Counted from the first letter of the stretch, positions 1-12,835 are shown. The stretch is DNA of 64,000 nucleotides from Rhabditophanes sp. KR3021 (GCA_963281155.1 CAUJLY010000002.1:7192001-7256000); one strand, 5' to 3'. The notes: generated by a model from the sequence alone, not told the origin. A program made the numbers and translations.

Positions 1-1
1 G

Positions 2-328
2 TGGAGTTTTTTGTCTGATATCCCAATGAAAGCTTATTGCACAGCTATGTCATCATGTGATCAAAGAATAACGTGTTTGGGAGGTGGCTCAATGGCCCGT
101 CTAACGCGACAAGTTTATGATGTAAGAAATGAGAAATGGGAGCAATTTAGAGACATGCCTAATTTTACTCACGGTGCAAAATCTGTTGAAAATGAAACAC
201 ATATCATTTTAGCGGGGGGATATTTTTTAGACAACATTCGCTCCTTTGACAAAGACAGAAATATCTGGAGTAATCTAAACATTAAATTGCCAAGATCAAA
301 TTGGTATTTCTCCAAAGTTTTCATTTAA
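2..328 (+). CDS. Kelch-repeat protein, 3' end (partial)
   Basis: This is the last exon of a gene running in from the left edge; the open frame starts at base 2 (W-S-F-L) and ends with TAA at 326-328. Two kelch-type blades are visible: each has a conserved Gly-Gly pair (ITCLGGGS, IILAGGYF) followed by a Tyr/Phe and a Trp spaced as in kelch motifs. Line by line it matches the last exon of the intact BTB-BACK-kelch gene at 17965-19763, including the shared phrases QVYD, SxENET and AGG, so the two are paralogues. Kelch propellers in such proteins usually recruit substrates to Cullin-3 ubiquitin ligases. The BTB half is outside the window. Confidence 0.8.
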   Translation, partial: WSFLSDIPMKAYCTAMSSCDQRITCLGGGSMARLTRQVYDVRNEKWEQFRDMPNFTHGAKSVENETHIILAGGYFLDNIRSFDKDRNIWSNLNIKLPRSNWYFSKVFI

Positions 329-555
329 TGAACACATAATAATTGTATATTAAAATTAATAATAGATATAACTTATCTAAATAAAAGTTTATTTTGGTTG
401 TCACTCTTAAATATAAATTCAAAGTGTTCAATAATCAAACAATATTCAGGCAAATGTCGTAATCAATTTTTGATTATAAATTGGTCAATACATTCAATGA
501 TACAGTTAAAGACACCACCAACTGAAAAAGTTAGATATAATAGAGGTTTAAGTGA

Positions 556-678
556 TATTCTACTTTCGATGGAGAGGACGATGTAGATTCATTAGACAAT
601 GCTTCCATGGGTAGTTCAGAACAAGGCATTTGGGACTGGATGCAATTTGCAATAGCACATCTTATTATTCAATTATAA
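556..678 (+). pseudogene. Short coding-like fragment, unknown
   Basis: An open stretch of 40 codons follows an in-frame TGA and ends in TAA. It starts acidic (FDGEDDVDSLDN) and ends Trp-rich (GIWDWMQFAIAH), which is unlike the surrounding AT-rich sequence. There is no start codon in frame and no good splice acceptor in front. It could be a last exon or a decayed piece of a gene; the family is not recognised. Confidence 0.2.
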
Positions 679-3600
679 ATGCCAATTCACACCACGCTAA
701 TATTTGACATGTGAAAATAGATTAGAGTTACTACAGTTGATTGCTTAGAATGTGTAGTTTAGCAGATGACAATCGGATGTATGTGAAGAGTAAGCAGATT
801 CATTTCTATTATCACATTAACATATCGAGTTAATTAAAATTTTATCGCTAATGTAATGTCATGTCTAATTATCTAAAAAATTCAAATCAATAAATAATGT
901 CTTATTATCCTTGTTTTTTTCCTTATCAAACTTTATTTAATAATCAAGTCATTTTATAAACAAATTCACTAAAAGTATCATATAGAAAGCACTATCATTA
1001 GCACGCTTTTCCCCAACTTGATTGTGAATCATCTTATCAAACATTACACCCTGAATGCCTTTTTGTGAAAGACAAACAGTTGAAGAAATATCTTTATTTT
1101 GCCAATATAAATGGTATCAATTATTGCAAATAAATGTGCAGCATATAATATTTAAGCAACATAAAAAGCGCGAGTAGTCAATATTGCGCCTCTTTCTTAA
1201 TTCCAGTGTATTTACTAGGAGAAACATTCTAAAAAATAAGTATTTCCTAGGTTAAATGCTTATTACAATTAATGCATAAATAAATAACAGAATCTCCGTA
1301 CTATTAATTGTGTGGTGAGTGCTTGCAGGGATTAAGCTATTTTGAATGAGGGCATTATTTGGCATAGATCGAAATACAAAATCTGTTACTTCAAGCAATT
1401 AATTGATTTGCTTCTAAAGATACATAAAACTGCATCATTCAAATGAATTATATTTCAAACTGGCCATTGACTCTTATTGCCTTTTAATTTACAAGTAAAA
1501 CTATGCATTTAATTTTTAAATTCCATTAAATAGCTTTTGATCTTCATCAGCATTATTAATCTAACCATAAATGCCGCCGATTCCGCATAATATATGGATA
1601 TTCTTAATTACAAATGTATGTAGCATTAAGCATCAATTCTACGTGCATCATCAAATTGGATAAGCAATTTAATGTCCTATGAAAGGTAAATTAAAAAGGT
1701 ATTCACCAGTAGTTTCACAACTCATTTGTTTATTTTTATTTAGTACTAAAAAAATAAGCAAAAATTAATCCCTGAAATCAGCAATAGAATGCCAAAATAT
1801 AAGCAAGCAAAAGATAGAAATGGCATTCATACGAATCGCATAAGCAATCATAGGTTACCATGGCTGAACTGATGATTGAAAAGATAAATGCAAAACAACA
1901 TTATTTCTGCAAGCGAAATTTACGTTTATTAGGTATACTGCACATAGAAAAACTATTCACCAATAGTGCCTAGAACATTATGAATAGTACAAACTAAAGA
2001 AAATAATACAGCATTATTGAATTGGAACAATATAATTTTGATAAGTTCTAAATATCTTAACTCCAGCTAATAAGCAACGACATTTTACCTAAAGCAATGA
2101 AATACGGCATAATATGTAATAAACAAAATCGACCTATGTCGTATTTTTTAAACGGTTTTTTATTAAATCTAACGAGTTTTAAAATTGTTAACTAGTGATG
2201 TATTTCTGAAAGCAACTTAAAAATCCTACAAAATGACGCATTGCATTATTATGAAAGATGTGATCTAAATTATGCTTAATAATTAATAATAATACATATC
2301 TATCTTTCTATGGCAACACTACAAGCCAAACTCGGCATAATACTTTTGGGGCTTTTAGCATGTAATAAGTACCCCAAGCATTCTACAAGTTGATTCCATG
2401 TACACACAACATCAGTCATCAAAGCACTAATAATTCTAAGAACATTTGGGCTAATTTATTTAAATAAACTTTCACACAGCTTCAACGTTTCAAGCATAGT
2501 TTTTCTACAAAAGCATGCAAGAGCAAAAAAATAGATGATCGAAAATGAGCAAGTGCGACTTAAGAAATAAGGTATTACTGTGTGAACGAAAAGTATATTG
2601 CAGTTATTCGATCTACATGGGAATTTAAATAATTAGTCATCTATTATAAATAGCATTTAAGAAATTTGAACCTGAATGCAAATCACCTATACAAGTTAAA
2701 TTATTCTTTCTTGTTCCTATATAAGAAGGATGTGATCTGGAGCAAATCGGTTCACAATATCATATCTCAATCCTCTGCCGCTAGAAGCATAAAAGTATTC
2801 ATGGCAAAAAACATTCTTTTTTGTGAGTACATGATGTGTCATTTAATTCAAACTATTTTGCATATCATCCCTACATTAAACCTGCAAACTAAATTGTCAA
2901 AAAGAATTAGGATCAAATAAGGATATACGGCATACATTTTGAAAATATATTTATCAAAAAACAAATCTGTATATACATTCACTATTGTTGTGTAAGGAAT
3001 TATTAATTTAATTATTTTCTAATGTACTTCCTTAACTGATAGAACAGTTTTGTGTCGCATTTAAATACTTTTCCATTAATTTGTGCATTCAATAAAGTCA
3101 ACTTGGTAACATAATGCTTCTTTTGTTACAACAAAATTGGGGAGGATATATCTATTTTATAATTACATACTACTGGTTTTAGCCAAAATCATCAGCTTTT
3201 ACACCCTCATCATATCCCTTCCTCTTATGTCTTCAAAAGTCCAATTTGACACCAAAAAATCCCTTATTCAAAACAGGAATTTATTCAACAATCAAAAAAT
3301 ATACTAATCAAATGATTGGATCATTTGGCATGTAAAAAGTGATACATTCCAGCTATCACAGCTACTTGCACATATTATATTTGTGTCACATTTCTATTTA
3401 GGGTAATAATATTCATTGATCATGTTTTCATTGTTTGCAACCAATTTCACCTTTACTTCCTTTTTTCATTAATTTTGTTTTGTTCGAAATATTGCATTTA
3501 TTTGTGTATGTTTTTATTTCTATTTATCTTGGTGTCTATTTACTTCAATAACCCCCAAACTTTTCTTTTGACTATGTTTAAATGAAACGATTGCCTTTTA

Positions 3601-3795
3601 AGGTAAATGTTAACAAACATTCTGTCTTGCTCAATATACGTTACCATTAACCTTCTACAACCGTTTTTGACAAATGTATGGATAATTTTTGTTGAAACCA
3701 TCATCTTAATCATATTATAATGACGGTTTGCGCTTAATTAACTGATTTGGCTGTAGTATATATTGTTGACACTTTCATTCAAACCATCTACTGCC
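679..3795. other. Intergenic, no gene seen
   Basis: AT-rich sequence with stops in all frames. From about 1000 to 2600 short words such as CGGCATAATA, GCATAAGCAAT and AGCATGTAATAAG recur more than expected by eye, but they do not form a tandem array or a foldable RNA that I can defend. The sequence at about 3180-3345 stays open on the plus strand for some 50 codons but is low in coding character. Confidence 0.5.
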
Positions 3796-4034
3796 ATGCC
3801 TTTACCCCCAACATCCAACAATCTCATTAACGAGAAGGCAATCATTTTAGATATAGTATACACCACAGTTTCGGGACAGGTTGTTGTTGGTATCAGATAC
3901 CGTTACTACTAATAAGATACATTTTTGCAATTCTTCTTTACACATAAATGTGAATTATATATTGCATAACAAATACCTTTACTACACAGGAAACAAAGTT
4001 TGGGAATGTTTATCGAGATGATGCTCATTCACAG
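3796..4034 (+). other. Possible two small exons of an unidentified gene
   Basis: An ATG at 3796 opens 28 codons (starting MPLPPTSNNLINEK) up to a CAG followed by GT. A second piece, 3990-4034, lies between a good acceptor (CTACACAG) and a good donor (CAG then GTACGT), and reads exactly 15 codons in phase with the first. No downstream exon was found and the family is unknown, so this may be chance. Confidence 0.18.
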
Positions 4035-5602
4035 GTACGTATACACATAATATACCCCTAAACATAACAGTTTGTTCAGTAGTGCGCAGTACTTTATTAT
4101 AATCTTGTCCTTGAACATTATTATTAAGTTTCGGCGCAACTTATGATCTTACCAATTTTGAATGTCCATGTTTCAAATATTTACAAAAATTTAAAAGTAA
4201 AAACACCTTCAATTCGGAAATTGATACCATCTGCAGACATAATAAAATAGACTGGTAACATATTACTGTTTGATACAATGGATACAATCCTTACAATCAA
4301 ACAGAAGAATCTTTATTGCCATCAAAGGAAATATTTATACTCTTTCTTTATCTTACAATAGCATTTATGCATGATCCATTTATTTTGTATATTGTATTCA
4401 TCAAAACATCTTACTCACAACATCTGATGATTTGGTGCTCATTTTCTTCACCACAATTATAACTACAACTTCATATTTAAAACCTTTTTCTTCTAAACGT
4501 TGTCAAAAATACATATTACGCTTAAATTACACTTAAAAATTTGTCCTTCAAATCTTTAACCATAATTATATACAGCCTAACTTCTTCCATTTTTTTGCTA
4601 CCTTTTAGCAGATATAAACACATATTTTGGTTTTTTAGAAATGAATATCTAAGTGAATCAGAAACAGCTTCTAATACCATATTTAATACATTTAATTGGG
4701 TTGTAAATCTTTTAAATAAATAAATTTACGAAGGCTTACAGGCAATTAGTCCAATTTGATTTTGTGCTTACTGTCTTTTTTTGTTGATATAAAAAAACAA
4801 ATTGATAAATTAGTTTGTACCAGGCAAACTTATTTTTGAAGTTCGTAATCTAATTTAAACTTGATAAGATTGACAATAATTTAATGTCAAAGGGTGTAAA
4901 CTTTTATCCTTGACCAAACGCAGTCAAATTTAAAGAAAGACAGCAGCACACGCCCATACCGTTAAACTTTTGGATAATTGAAACATTCGGGAACTTATCT
5001 AAAATATTATTGTATATTAAATTATTTGTTTCTCATAATTAGGTAGATCCCACATGAGATAACTATTGAAACTAAATATTAATTTTGTAGATTAGTCAGA
5101 GTTCAATGACTCTTGAAATGTTACAAAGTGATTGTCAATAGAGGTATTTATCATTGATACAAAAAAATGTAATGATCCCCTCTAAATATGATTTCAATTG
5201 TTGGATATCCTCTCCAAAATATTGCCTCTTTGTTAATTTATGCATTTTAATTTATAAAAAGAAAGTACCAATAATGTGTGTTGTATTATTTTTTGATTGC
5301 CAAATGGTACGTAACATTGACATCAAACTTCTACCCTTTTTTGCATTTAATCATTTTCACCTTCTAATAATACAAAAATAGACTACTGATTTGAGTGTGC
5401 GTGTTTACGTTTTAAAAATTGAAAGTTGCGCAGATGTGCTTTCTACCCATAGTTGTGGTAATTGCCTATACATTTTTGGTATTGTTTTTATGACGAAGTA
5501 TCTTAATAAAAAGTTGTTGACAATGAGTCAGTCCGTATTCGATCTTTTTGATCATTATACCATACCTAAATAAAAGTTCACTTCATTTTTAGAAACTCCA
5601 AA
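4035..5602. other. Intergenic, no gene seen
   Basis: AT-rich DNA with only short chance reading frames. The right end carries the upstream region of the gene starting at 5603, including a TTTTTAG acceptor about 10 nt before its ATG. Confidence 0.5.
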
Positions 5603-6231
5603 ATGTCTTCATTACGACTTTTGCCTGTTATAAGCTTTGCCATCCTTGCTTATGCTGCCTTCTCAAGTGCACAAAACTCCTCGATTCCAGTCTGCCAAGT
5701 CAATCAAATGTTTAATGGACAAATTTGTACATGTGCTCCTGGGTATTTCAGCTCCAAAGTTGAAGAATCTAAGGCTAGATGTGAGGATGAATGTGAAGAA
5801 GTTTATGCTACTCTCTTCACGTACGGAGCCTGTGCTAAGGGAATTTTCAAGAGAATGCCAAAGGACAAGCAACCTGGTAAGTTAGTTGTGATTTGCTTAT
5901 TAACTCATTTTCTTGATAGATTGTAATTTGAGATGTGGAGCCAGAATCCGCTTTACCAGCTCAATCGGTCTTTTCTGCATCTTAGCTGCTGCCATTGCTA
6001 CTTTGTTATTTACTTTACCAATGTGCATCGCTACATGTAGCTCATGTCTACACGCCAAGAAGGTAAGTCAATGAATGTAAAATTAATAATTATTTTAATT
6101 AGGCCAACAAAAACGCCAGAAGAGTGTACGAAGAAACGACCCAACAACAACAGCCAAACAAAGATCAACAAGCCGTAGCAACAATGGGATACAACCCTTA
6201 CGCCTACTGGCCTTACTATGGACGTAACTAA
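5603..6231 (+). CDS. Small single-pass membrane protein, Cys-rich ectodomain, Tyr-rich tail
   Basis: Three exons (5603-5876, 5920-6062, 6103-6231) encode 181 residues; introns are 43 and 40 nt. Residues 1-23 form a signal peptide. The ectodomain has an EGF-like start (CQVNQMFNGQICTCAPGYF) and further paired cysteines. One transmembrane helix lies near residues 108-131 (SIGLFCILAAAIATLLF), followed by CSSC, possibly palmitoylated. The cytoplasmic tail has a glutamine run and ends in NPYAYWPYYGRN. A TTTTTAG acceptor sits 10 nt before the ATG, suggesting trans-splicing. The family is not recognised; a surface or cuticle-associated adaptor role is only a guess. Confidence 0.75.
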
Positions 6232-6497
6232 ACGACCCAACTCAAACCTACACCATCTTTCTTGGCTCCTTATCCAAACATGCTCACAAGTGCCAAAAAC
6301 CAACTCCCTTCAAAAGATTTTCTCTAACTAAAACAAATCAACATCTCCTAAACAATAACAACAAACACTTTTTCTATATATTTTATTCAAATCATATAGT
6401 TTTCTACTAAAAAGGCATCATTTTTGTTAAAATAAGTTAGTTTTTCCCTGTTTAGGGAACAATAATAAAATATAAAAATATAAAATGGTAATTATTG

Positions 6498-6695
6498 TCA
6501 AGACTTTTTAGCCCTGTTTCGTTCTTCTCGCGAAATTTTATGAATCCTTTTGGATCTTGTTCCCAATAAATTAGGTCTCGCAGATTGATCCATTAAAGCA
6601 TTTGTGTCCACACGTTGATTAGCAACTCTTTCTAAAATAAGTTTAGTTTGAACCTTATCTTTATAGGTATCTCTTGAGTTGCTACCGCAGTTTGC
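6498..6695 (-). other. 65-codon open extension after the TRMT10C stop (possible readthrough)
   Basis: Directly after the TGA that closes the TRMT10C frame (6696-6698), the same frame stays open for 65 codons to a second TGA (6498-6500). The extension is highly charged and ends basically (RIHKISREERNRAKKS). No GT/AG pair removes the first TGA while keeping frame. It could be stop-codon readthrough, a nonsense mutation of a longer ancestral tail, or a sequence error. Confidence 0.4.
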
Positions 6696-7898
6696 TCATT
6701 CCCTCTCCTTTCCACAGACATGATAAGCAGGAACAAATTTATTAATAGCATCAGCCCAGGAAAGTTTGCCAGACTTGATACATCTCACAATGTTACCAAT
6801 AATCATAGGATTTAATTGTTTAGATCCACGCTGCCATTTTACATGCTTTTCCACGGGCAACTTGTACATGGGCAGATTGCTTTCCCTTGAGATAGACAGG
6901 CTTGAAGATTCGAGACTGTTTTCGTCGGCTGCAGCAATCACAAAAGTGTCAAATGGTGAGAGATCTTCAGGAAGGTATTGGGTTGCTTTGCTTGAGATAA
7001 TGACAGCATCACTACCCATTTTACTACCACATTTTCCCAATCCTTGTGTAGTGAGGGTCGGTTTGAAAACATTTGACTCTCCTAATGGTTGCTCCTTGTC
7101 CTCAAACAGAAACTTTAAATTCTTCCTCACCAAAATTCCCAAACGATCATCAACCAAAAAGTTACACAAATGTATGTTGACAGGATCAGCATCAAACCAC
7201 GTGTCAGTCCAAAGCTTTTGAATACTTTTGGTGAAATCTTGCTGATAGGCAACCCCTAATTTGTAGAGGTACCGACAATCCACAATGACTTTTAACGGAC
7301 TCTCGCCCAGGCGAATCTTTTCCATGTAAGCTGAATCGTACTGCAAGTTTATCCTTTCTAAATGAGAAGTTATCATTTTGGTTGGTAACAGATTAAAACT
7401 TACTGCGAAAGTCATTTCCATAACAATCTATCAATTGGTGGAAGTTGCGAGCATAAACCATTTCGTTGTCGTTTAGCTTGGCCTGGTTTACAGAAGATAT
7501 CAGAACTTTTGAATGGGTAGTGCCTTTTTTACCAGTTTCTTCTTCCCACAAATGACGAAGGTATCCTTCCTTATCTTCCGTCGACTTGTATCTTAGCAAA
7601 TTACTCCAATCTGTGTTTGATAGAGACGTCGGTACTTTTTGAGATCGTTCGTACAAGATCTAAATGATGTTTAGGTTAAATTAATTAGAAGATAACTTAC
7701 TTCCAATTGCGTTACCAAAATTATAAATTGTTCTTTTTGCTTGGGATGCAGGAGAGATTCAATGACGTCCAAGGATGGTTTCACTGATTCTGGCAATGTA
7801 GTGTCCAGTATGCCAGTTGACATTTCAGCAGAAAATACTGCCATTTTCAGTTGATTTCTACCACCATAAAAGCGAGGCTTAAGTAAACGCGAAAACAT
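6696..7898 (-). CDS. TRMT10C: Mitochondrial RNase P protein 1 / tRNA (purine-9) N1-methyltransferase
   Basis: Exons 7701-7898, 7404-7659 and 6696-7357 (minus strand) encode 371 residues; human TRMT10C has 403. The first ATG is at 7898 and the N-terminus (MFSRLLKPRFYGGRNQLK) looks like a mitochondrial targeting peptide. The SPOUT methyltransferase domain fills the last two thirds. It begins with VIVDCRYLY and shows the TRM10 signatures QYLPEDLSPFDTFVIAAADE and LPVEKHVKWQRGSKQLNPM, ending WADAINKFVPAYH. The family member binds SDR5C1 and PRORP to cut mitochondrial tRNA 5' ends and methylates purine 9. It converges with the gene at 5603-6231. The terminal TGA is followed by a long open extension described separately. 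Confidence 0.88.
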
Positions 7899-8169
7899 TT
7901 TATGAAGCAAAGTCGTCTTTTGTCAAAAAAGAAAGTAGCTACACGGCCGCACCTCCTTTAACCAATTAAGTACACACTTAAATTCAAAAAATAATATTCT
8001 CCGTGGAATTAAAACTAAATTTAATTACCACTTCGATGGTTTTTCTTCTCATTTAAAACTAATTAATTCCATAAAAAATAATAAAAAATTAACATAATGA
8101 AGAGGCAAATTTTAATAGCCATAAACACATAAAAAGACCTTTTTAATTGCAATTTTGTATGCTTATATC

Positions 8170-9582
8170 ATGAATACAATCCATCACCCTTTATATTGGC
8201 TTATTTTTTGTTTAATTTCAAATGATGTCAAGAGCGCTTCAATTGATGGGCCAATTTTGAAGTTTACAAAAACTTCTGATACCAATTCCACCAAACGACC
8301 AATTCAAGTGATCGAAGTTAAGGAGTCGGAGTTGACTTTTTCTTATAATGGACAACCCTTGAAAGTTAGGATGACGGATGTTGAGTAAGCATTTGTTATG
8401 ACGTCAATTTAATTCATTATTTGCAGAGACGGTTCATCTCAATTTCATCTTGAAACCTTAGACAAAAGAGTTCTTAAGCAACGGAATGAGGTATCGACAT
8501 TGTCTCAAGAAGAAGGATCTATTGAGGAGATGGAAGTATCTGGTGGACTTCTAAAGATAACTGACAATCTAAAGGAAAACCAAGGATACGCCGCCAATTT
8601 ATTTGTCTCCACCATTGTTGTCATCATGATTGGAATTGGTATCATCTTCTGTTTGTTTGTTAACTTTAGATATACCAGGGAGAGAAAAGTTAAAGCTAGT
8701 TCTGATAAAACTCAAACAACCACTCCTGCTAATACCATTTTTTTAAAAGGTTCAGATGGTTGGTCTGATGAAAAGAATAAGCAAATTTTGAATACAGTTT
8801 TGAGTAGTATCGATAATGGTAAGAATTCAGGTGAACTCAATTCTTTATTAGGTTCTAATAAACAATTTACGACTACTGCAGAGTCATTTACAAAGGATAA
8901 ATCACAGTGTGGTAATGTTGAAAAAATGAGAGAACTAACTTCAATAGCTCATGAAATCGCTGAAATGGGAAACGAATATTCTTTGTTATGCTCTGAAACT
9001 TTGATGAATACAAGAACCTCTGAGTATGCTAAATTGTGTTCTGAACGACTAGTAAATTCCTTAACCAAAATACAAATCAAGTCTTCTGGAAAGAAGTCTC
9101 AATTCAAGTCACCTAAAGAAAGGTCCAAATTATTGGCCAAAATTGGTGTTGCTCTGGCTTATTACAAAATAGGTACTGACATTAGAGAGTATCCTCTAAG
9201 AACTGCTTTGCTCCAATCTCAACTCGGTTCAGCTACAGATGCTTTATTGGATTCGATTGATGAGGAGAATGCACTTGTTTCTCTCCCTGAATCATCAACA
9301 ATTTGTGAGACAATTACTCCATTCAGTTGTCGAAAGATGTATGGTAATACGCATAAAGTACCACCTGTTAAATCTAATTTGTTAACAACCCTAGGATACT
9401 TTGGTCCTGGTACAAATCAACTTTCAACTTCCCTTTCGACAGCTGCTCTTTATCAAGAAAGTCTTAATACTTGCTTATTTAAAGAAGACGATGACATGAC
9501 TCTTCCCAATTCAGTCCACCTTTCAGATCTCGAAAGCGCCGGACCCTTAACATGCCACGGTGATTCAGAATCAACTTACTAA
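8170..9582 (+). CDS. Single-pass type I membrane protein, unknown family
   Basis: Two exons (8170-8384 and 8427-9582; intron 42 nt) encode 456 residues. The ATG at 8170 gives a signal peptide (MNTIHHPLYWLIFCLISND). A short ectodomain of about 130 residues follows, then one transmembrane helix (NLFVSTIVVIMIGIGIIFCLFVNF) with a positive stop-transfer flank (RYTRERK). The cytoplasmic part of about 290 residues is rich in Ser, Thr and Asn, with no recognised domain. An Arg/Lys-rich segment (KSSGKKSQFKSPKERSK) may be a regulatory site. The organisation resembles an adhesion or signalling receptor, but the family is not recognised. Confidence 0.75.
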
Positions 9583-10656
9583 ATCAAATTGTTGACTAGG
9601 CGTATGTACTCATTATATCATTTCAATTTATGTACTATAAAGCTATCTTACACACACCATTCTTATATCATTATATTGCGTCAATAAAATAAATGACAAC
9701 ACTATTTATCTGATAGGCAATTACACAACCTCCCAATCAAATGACTCAATCCCCAGCTACCAAAACATACCTACACACAGCCTTACACTTCCTTTAACTT
9801 ATTTTTTGTCTATTACTTTTAATCATCCATCACCATATATCCCCTCCGTTGTAAAACAAATAAACATCTCTTCTATTTGACTTTGCTCAATTTATCTTCC
9901 TCAAACAAATTGAGAAAGTTAGTAGTAGTGATTTAGTTTGCTTTTATACATCTATTCCACCCGCTACCCTATAGAATAAAGGTAAATAAAAAACACCTTG
10001 GGAAAGTTTATATCTACTTTGATCAAATTATTATACATATTTTTGATTGACATCTAACTATTTTTATTTCTACGTTTATGAACCTGTATTTTGGAAAATA
10101 ATATTGTTTGAGGAGTAGGATAAATAATTTGCAATAAACAAGCTTTAACTAAAGACGGATATTTAGACATATCCAAAATTATCTTATTTTGCAATACAAC
10201 ACACCCACCCACAACACAACACCACCCCTGATCAGTTGATTGCAGAAAGGCTCTATAGATCGTCTAATGACGCAGCAGTATGATCACCGTCCAACAAGAC
10301 ACGACACCCTTACCGAACTGTAAAACGATGCAAAGACACAACTATTATCAGTACCTTCCACACCACGACCCACATTTTTGGCTGTAATTTGGAAAGAAAG
10401 ATCAATATTTGGAGGTAGCCTTGTTTAAATGCAATTTTCCGAAAACGGTTTGAACATCTTACTACCACCCTTTTACCATTCTACAAACACGACGCCTGTT
10501 TTTTGTTTGTTTGGCGTCTTTGAACCAGGAGAGTGTAAACATTCACAATACACCAACTGCCTTTCCCTTACAACTTACAACTTTATTTGCTGTCTAAAGG
10601 CGCAACCCCCACCACCCTATTCTTCTTGTTGGTTAGTAGGAAGGTGTCAGCTAGGC
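9583..10656. other. Intergenic / 5' region of the diacylglycerol kinase gene
   Basis: No separate gene is seen. The kinase frame is open upstream of 10657 to an ATG at 10429, but that stretch is rich in Cys, Thr and Tyr, lacks kinase homology and is probably 5' untranslated or intronic. Two AATAAA-type signals after 9582 fit the 3' end of the upstream gene. Confidence 0.5.
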
Positions 10657-12835
10657 ATGGTCCAGCCATCTCCTGACGACGACGCCCCGTCTTCTTCTAA
10701 TCAAGCCGCCACCACTCATGGCGATGATACCACTGATAATGGTGATGATGTTAGCGAAGAAACGGCTTTAGTCAAGAAGTCGACGTCGTCATCTGTCTTG
10801 TCGCCTGCTAACACGTCCACTTCTAAACATTTCATGCAAAGGATCAATTCACTCCTGTCCCGAGGCTCTTCCTCCAACAGGTATTCTTCTAAAACTTCTA
10901 TCTCACTCCCTTCAACACCATATCACAAGGAGTGTTTGGAGTATGCCAAGCTCAAACAAAAAGCCCTCCACCAAGTGGAGGCTGTATGGGTCAAGACAGA
11001 GATCCTTGATCTCATCCTAACCAAATGCGATACTCTCAACCATTTCACTTACGAACAAAAATTGAGGTTTATCCTAGAGGCGTTCGACGTTGACGAGGAT
11101 GGCATGCTGGCGAAAGATGAGGTTGACTCTTTGATCTACCAACTAGTCAAGTACATCCTCAAAAAGGGCTATTACCCAGACGAGGCTGAGAAGATGTTGT
11201 CTGAGGAAAGGATTGGCTACTCACAAACATTGCTAATATCAGTTCAGGAGCTATTGAAGGTTTTGGTAGGTATTCCTACAGTGCAGGCTATTATTGGCAT
11301 TGAAGATGATCTCAAGGACGATGGTGGCCACGTCTGGACTTACAGACAGTACATAAATCCCCATTGGTGTGGAGTCTGCCACCACCAAGTCATGCCTTAC
11401 ACCAAAAGACAAGGCTTGAAATGCAAGTTATGCCCCTTCTTTTGCCACGAATCTTGTTCAGTTGATGCTCCACTAAATTGCGTGGTAACTATTCATGATC
11501 CAACTAAAGACATCGGCTACCACCACTGGATGGAATTCGCCACCAAAAAAAGATGCTCCAAGTGCTATTATAGCGTCAAACCATTTGGTGGTAAGGTTTG
11601 TCGGTGGTGCAATCAAGCTTACCACACTAAATGTATGAAAAATGTCAAAAAGTGCACATACGGGGAAAGCCAAGCTAACATACTGCCCCGAGAATGGGTG
11701 CTGAAAGATGTTGAGAAAGGCAAAGTTTACCTTCACCCCCTCGAGAATGAGCACAAACCTTTGTTAGTGTTGATCAATCCTAAAAGTGGAGGCAATGAAG
11801 GGCAGTATGTTTACAACCAATTTAGGCGGGTTTTGAATCCGAGACAAGTTTATTCATTAGGTAATATTACACCCGACGACGCAATTGCTTTCTTCAAACC
11901 AGTGGGGAAGTTTAATATTTTGGTTGGGGGGGAGATGGGAGTATTACGTGGGTGCAGGAGGCTTTGGATAGGGCAGGGTATAAAGAGGACAGGCCGCCGA
12001 TGATGGTTATGGCTATTGGGACTGGGAATGATTTGTCTAGAAGCTTGAAGTGCGGGGGAGGCTTGGTTACTATTAATATTGCCAAGATTCTGAAAAGTGT
12101 CGAGAAGGCAAAGATCGTTTATTTGGATAGGTGGAAGTTGGATATTAGGAATATTGGAGAGAGTCAAGGATTTGAAAAAGCGCCCGCAACTATTATAAAT
12201 AACTATTTTAGTATTGGAGTTGTAAGTTGACTGAATAAGTAGAATTTAACTAATTTGTTTAGGATGCTCTTGTTTGCCACAGATTTCAGTCGCGTAGAAC
12301 TGCCCATCCAGACCAATTTCAATCTAGAGCTCGTAATAAGTTACATTATTTTGAATTGAGTGCGACCGAAGCTTTTAATCATACTTGGAGGAACTTCTAT
12401 GATCAAATAAGCGTCAATGTGAATGGGAGAGAAGTAGACCTAAAAAAGAACAACCTTGAAGGAATTTGTTTTCTGAATATTGAGTTTATACACGGCGGAA
12501 CTAATATGGCCCACGATAATAGCATTAACTGCCTAGCTGCTACCAAATATGCCCTAAAAAAAGTTCTCTGTCTCAAAAATGATACCCCTAATTTCGCCCC
12601 CAAAGATATCGGCGATGGCCTTATCGAAGTGGTCGGCTTCGAGTCCATGTTCCACTTAGCAAAAATCAAAACCGGCGTTCAACCTCCGCACTACATCGAC
12701 CAAGGGACTGAAATAAAAATAACAACCCACCAAAAGATGCCCATGCAAATAGACGGAGAAGCGTGGATCCAAGACTGCTGCCAAATTACAATTTCCAAAC
12801 ATAATCGTGTTCCTATGTTGATGAAGAAAAACTAA
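10657..12835 (+). CDS. Diacylglycerol kinase, type I (EF-hand, two C1 domains)
   Basis: Exon 1 runs to 12221 and exon 2 is 12263-12835. The kinase phosphorylates diacylglycerol to phosphatidic acid, ending DAG signalling. Domains in order: Ser/Asp-rich N-terminus; helical recoverin-like region with an EF-hand loop (DVDEDGMLAKDE); two C1 zinc fingers (HVWTYRQYINPHWCGVCH and HHWMEFATKKRCSKCYY); catalytic core from LLVLINPKSGGNEG through MAIGTGNDLSRSL; accessory domain ending CQITISKHNRVPMLMKKN. The frame breaks at a run of seven G near 11925-11931, exactly in the glycine-rich GGDG loop. One extra G would give GGGDGS and join both halves, so an assembly indel is likely. The start at 10657 (MVQPSPDDD) is a choice; 10429 is also possible. 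Confidence 0.87.

Noticed and set aside
6696..6698. Selenocysteine reading of the TRMT10C UGA
   Set aside because: No SECIS-like hairpin was recognised downstream, and no TRM10-family enzyme is known to use selenocysteine at this position. Readthrough, mutation or error remain.
6766..7221. 151-codon plus-strand frame
   Set aside because: It is the antisense shadow of the TRMT10C catalytic exon.
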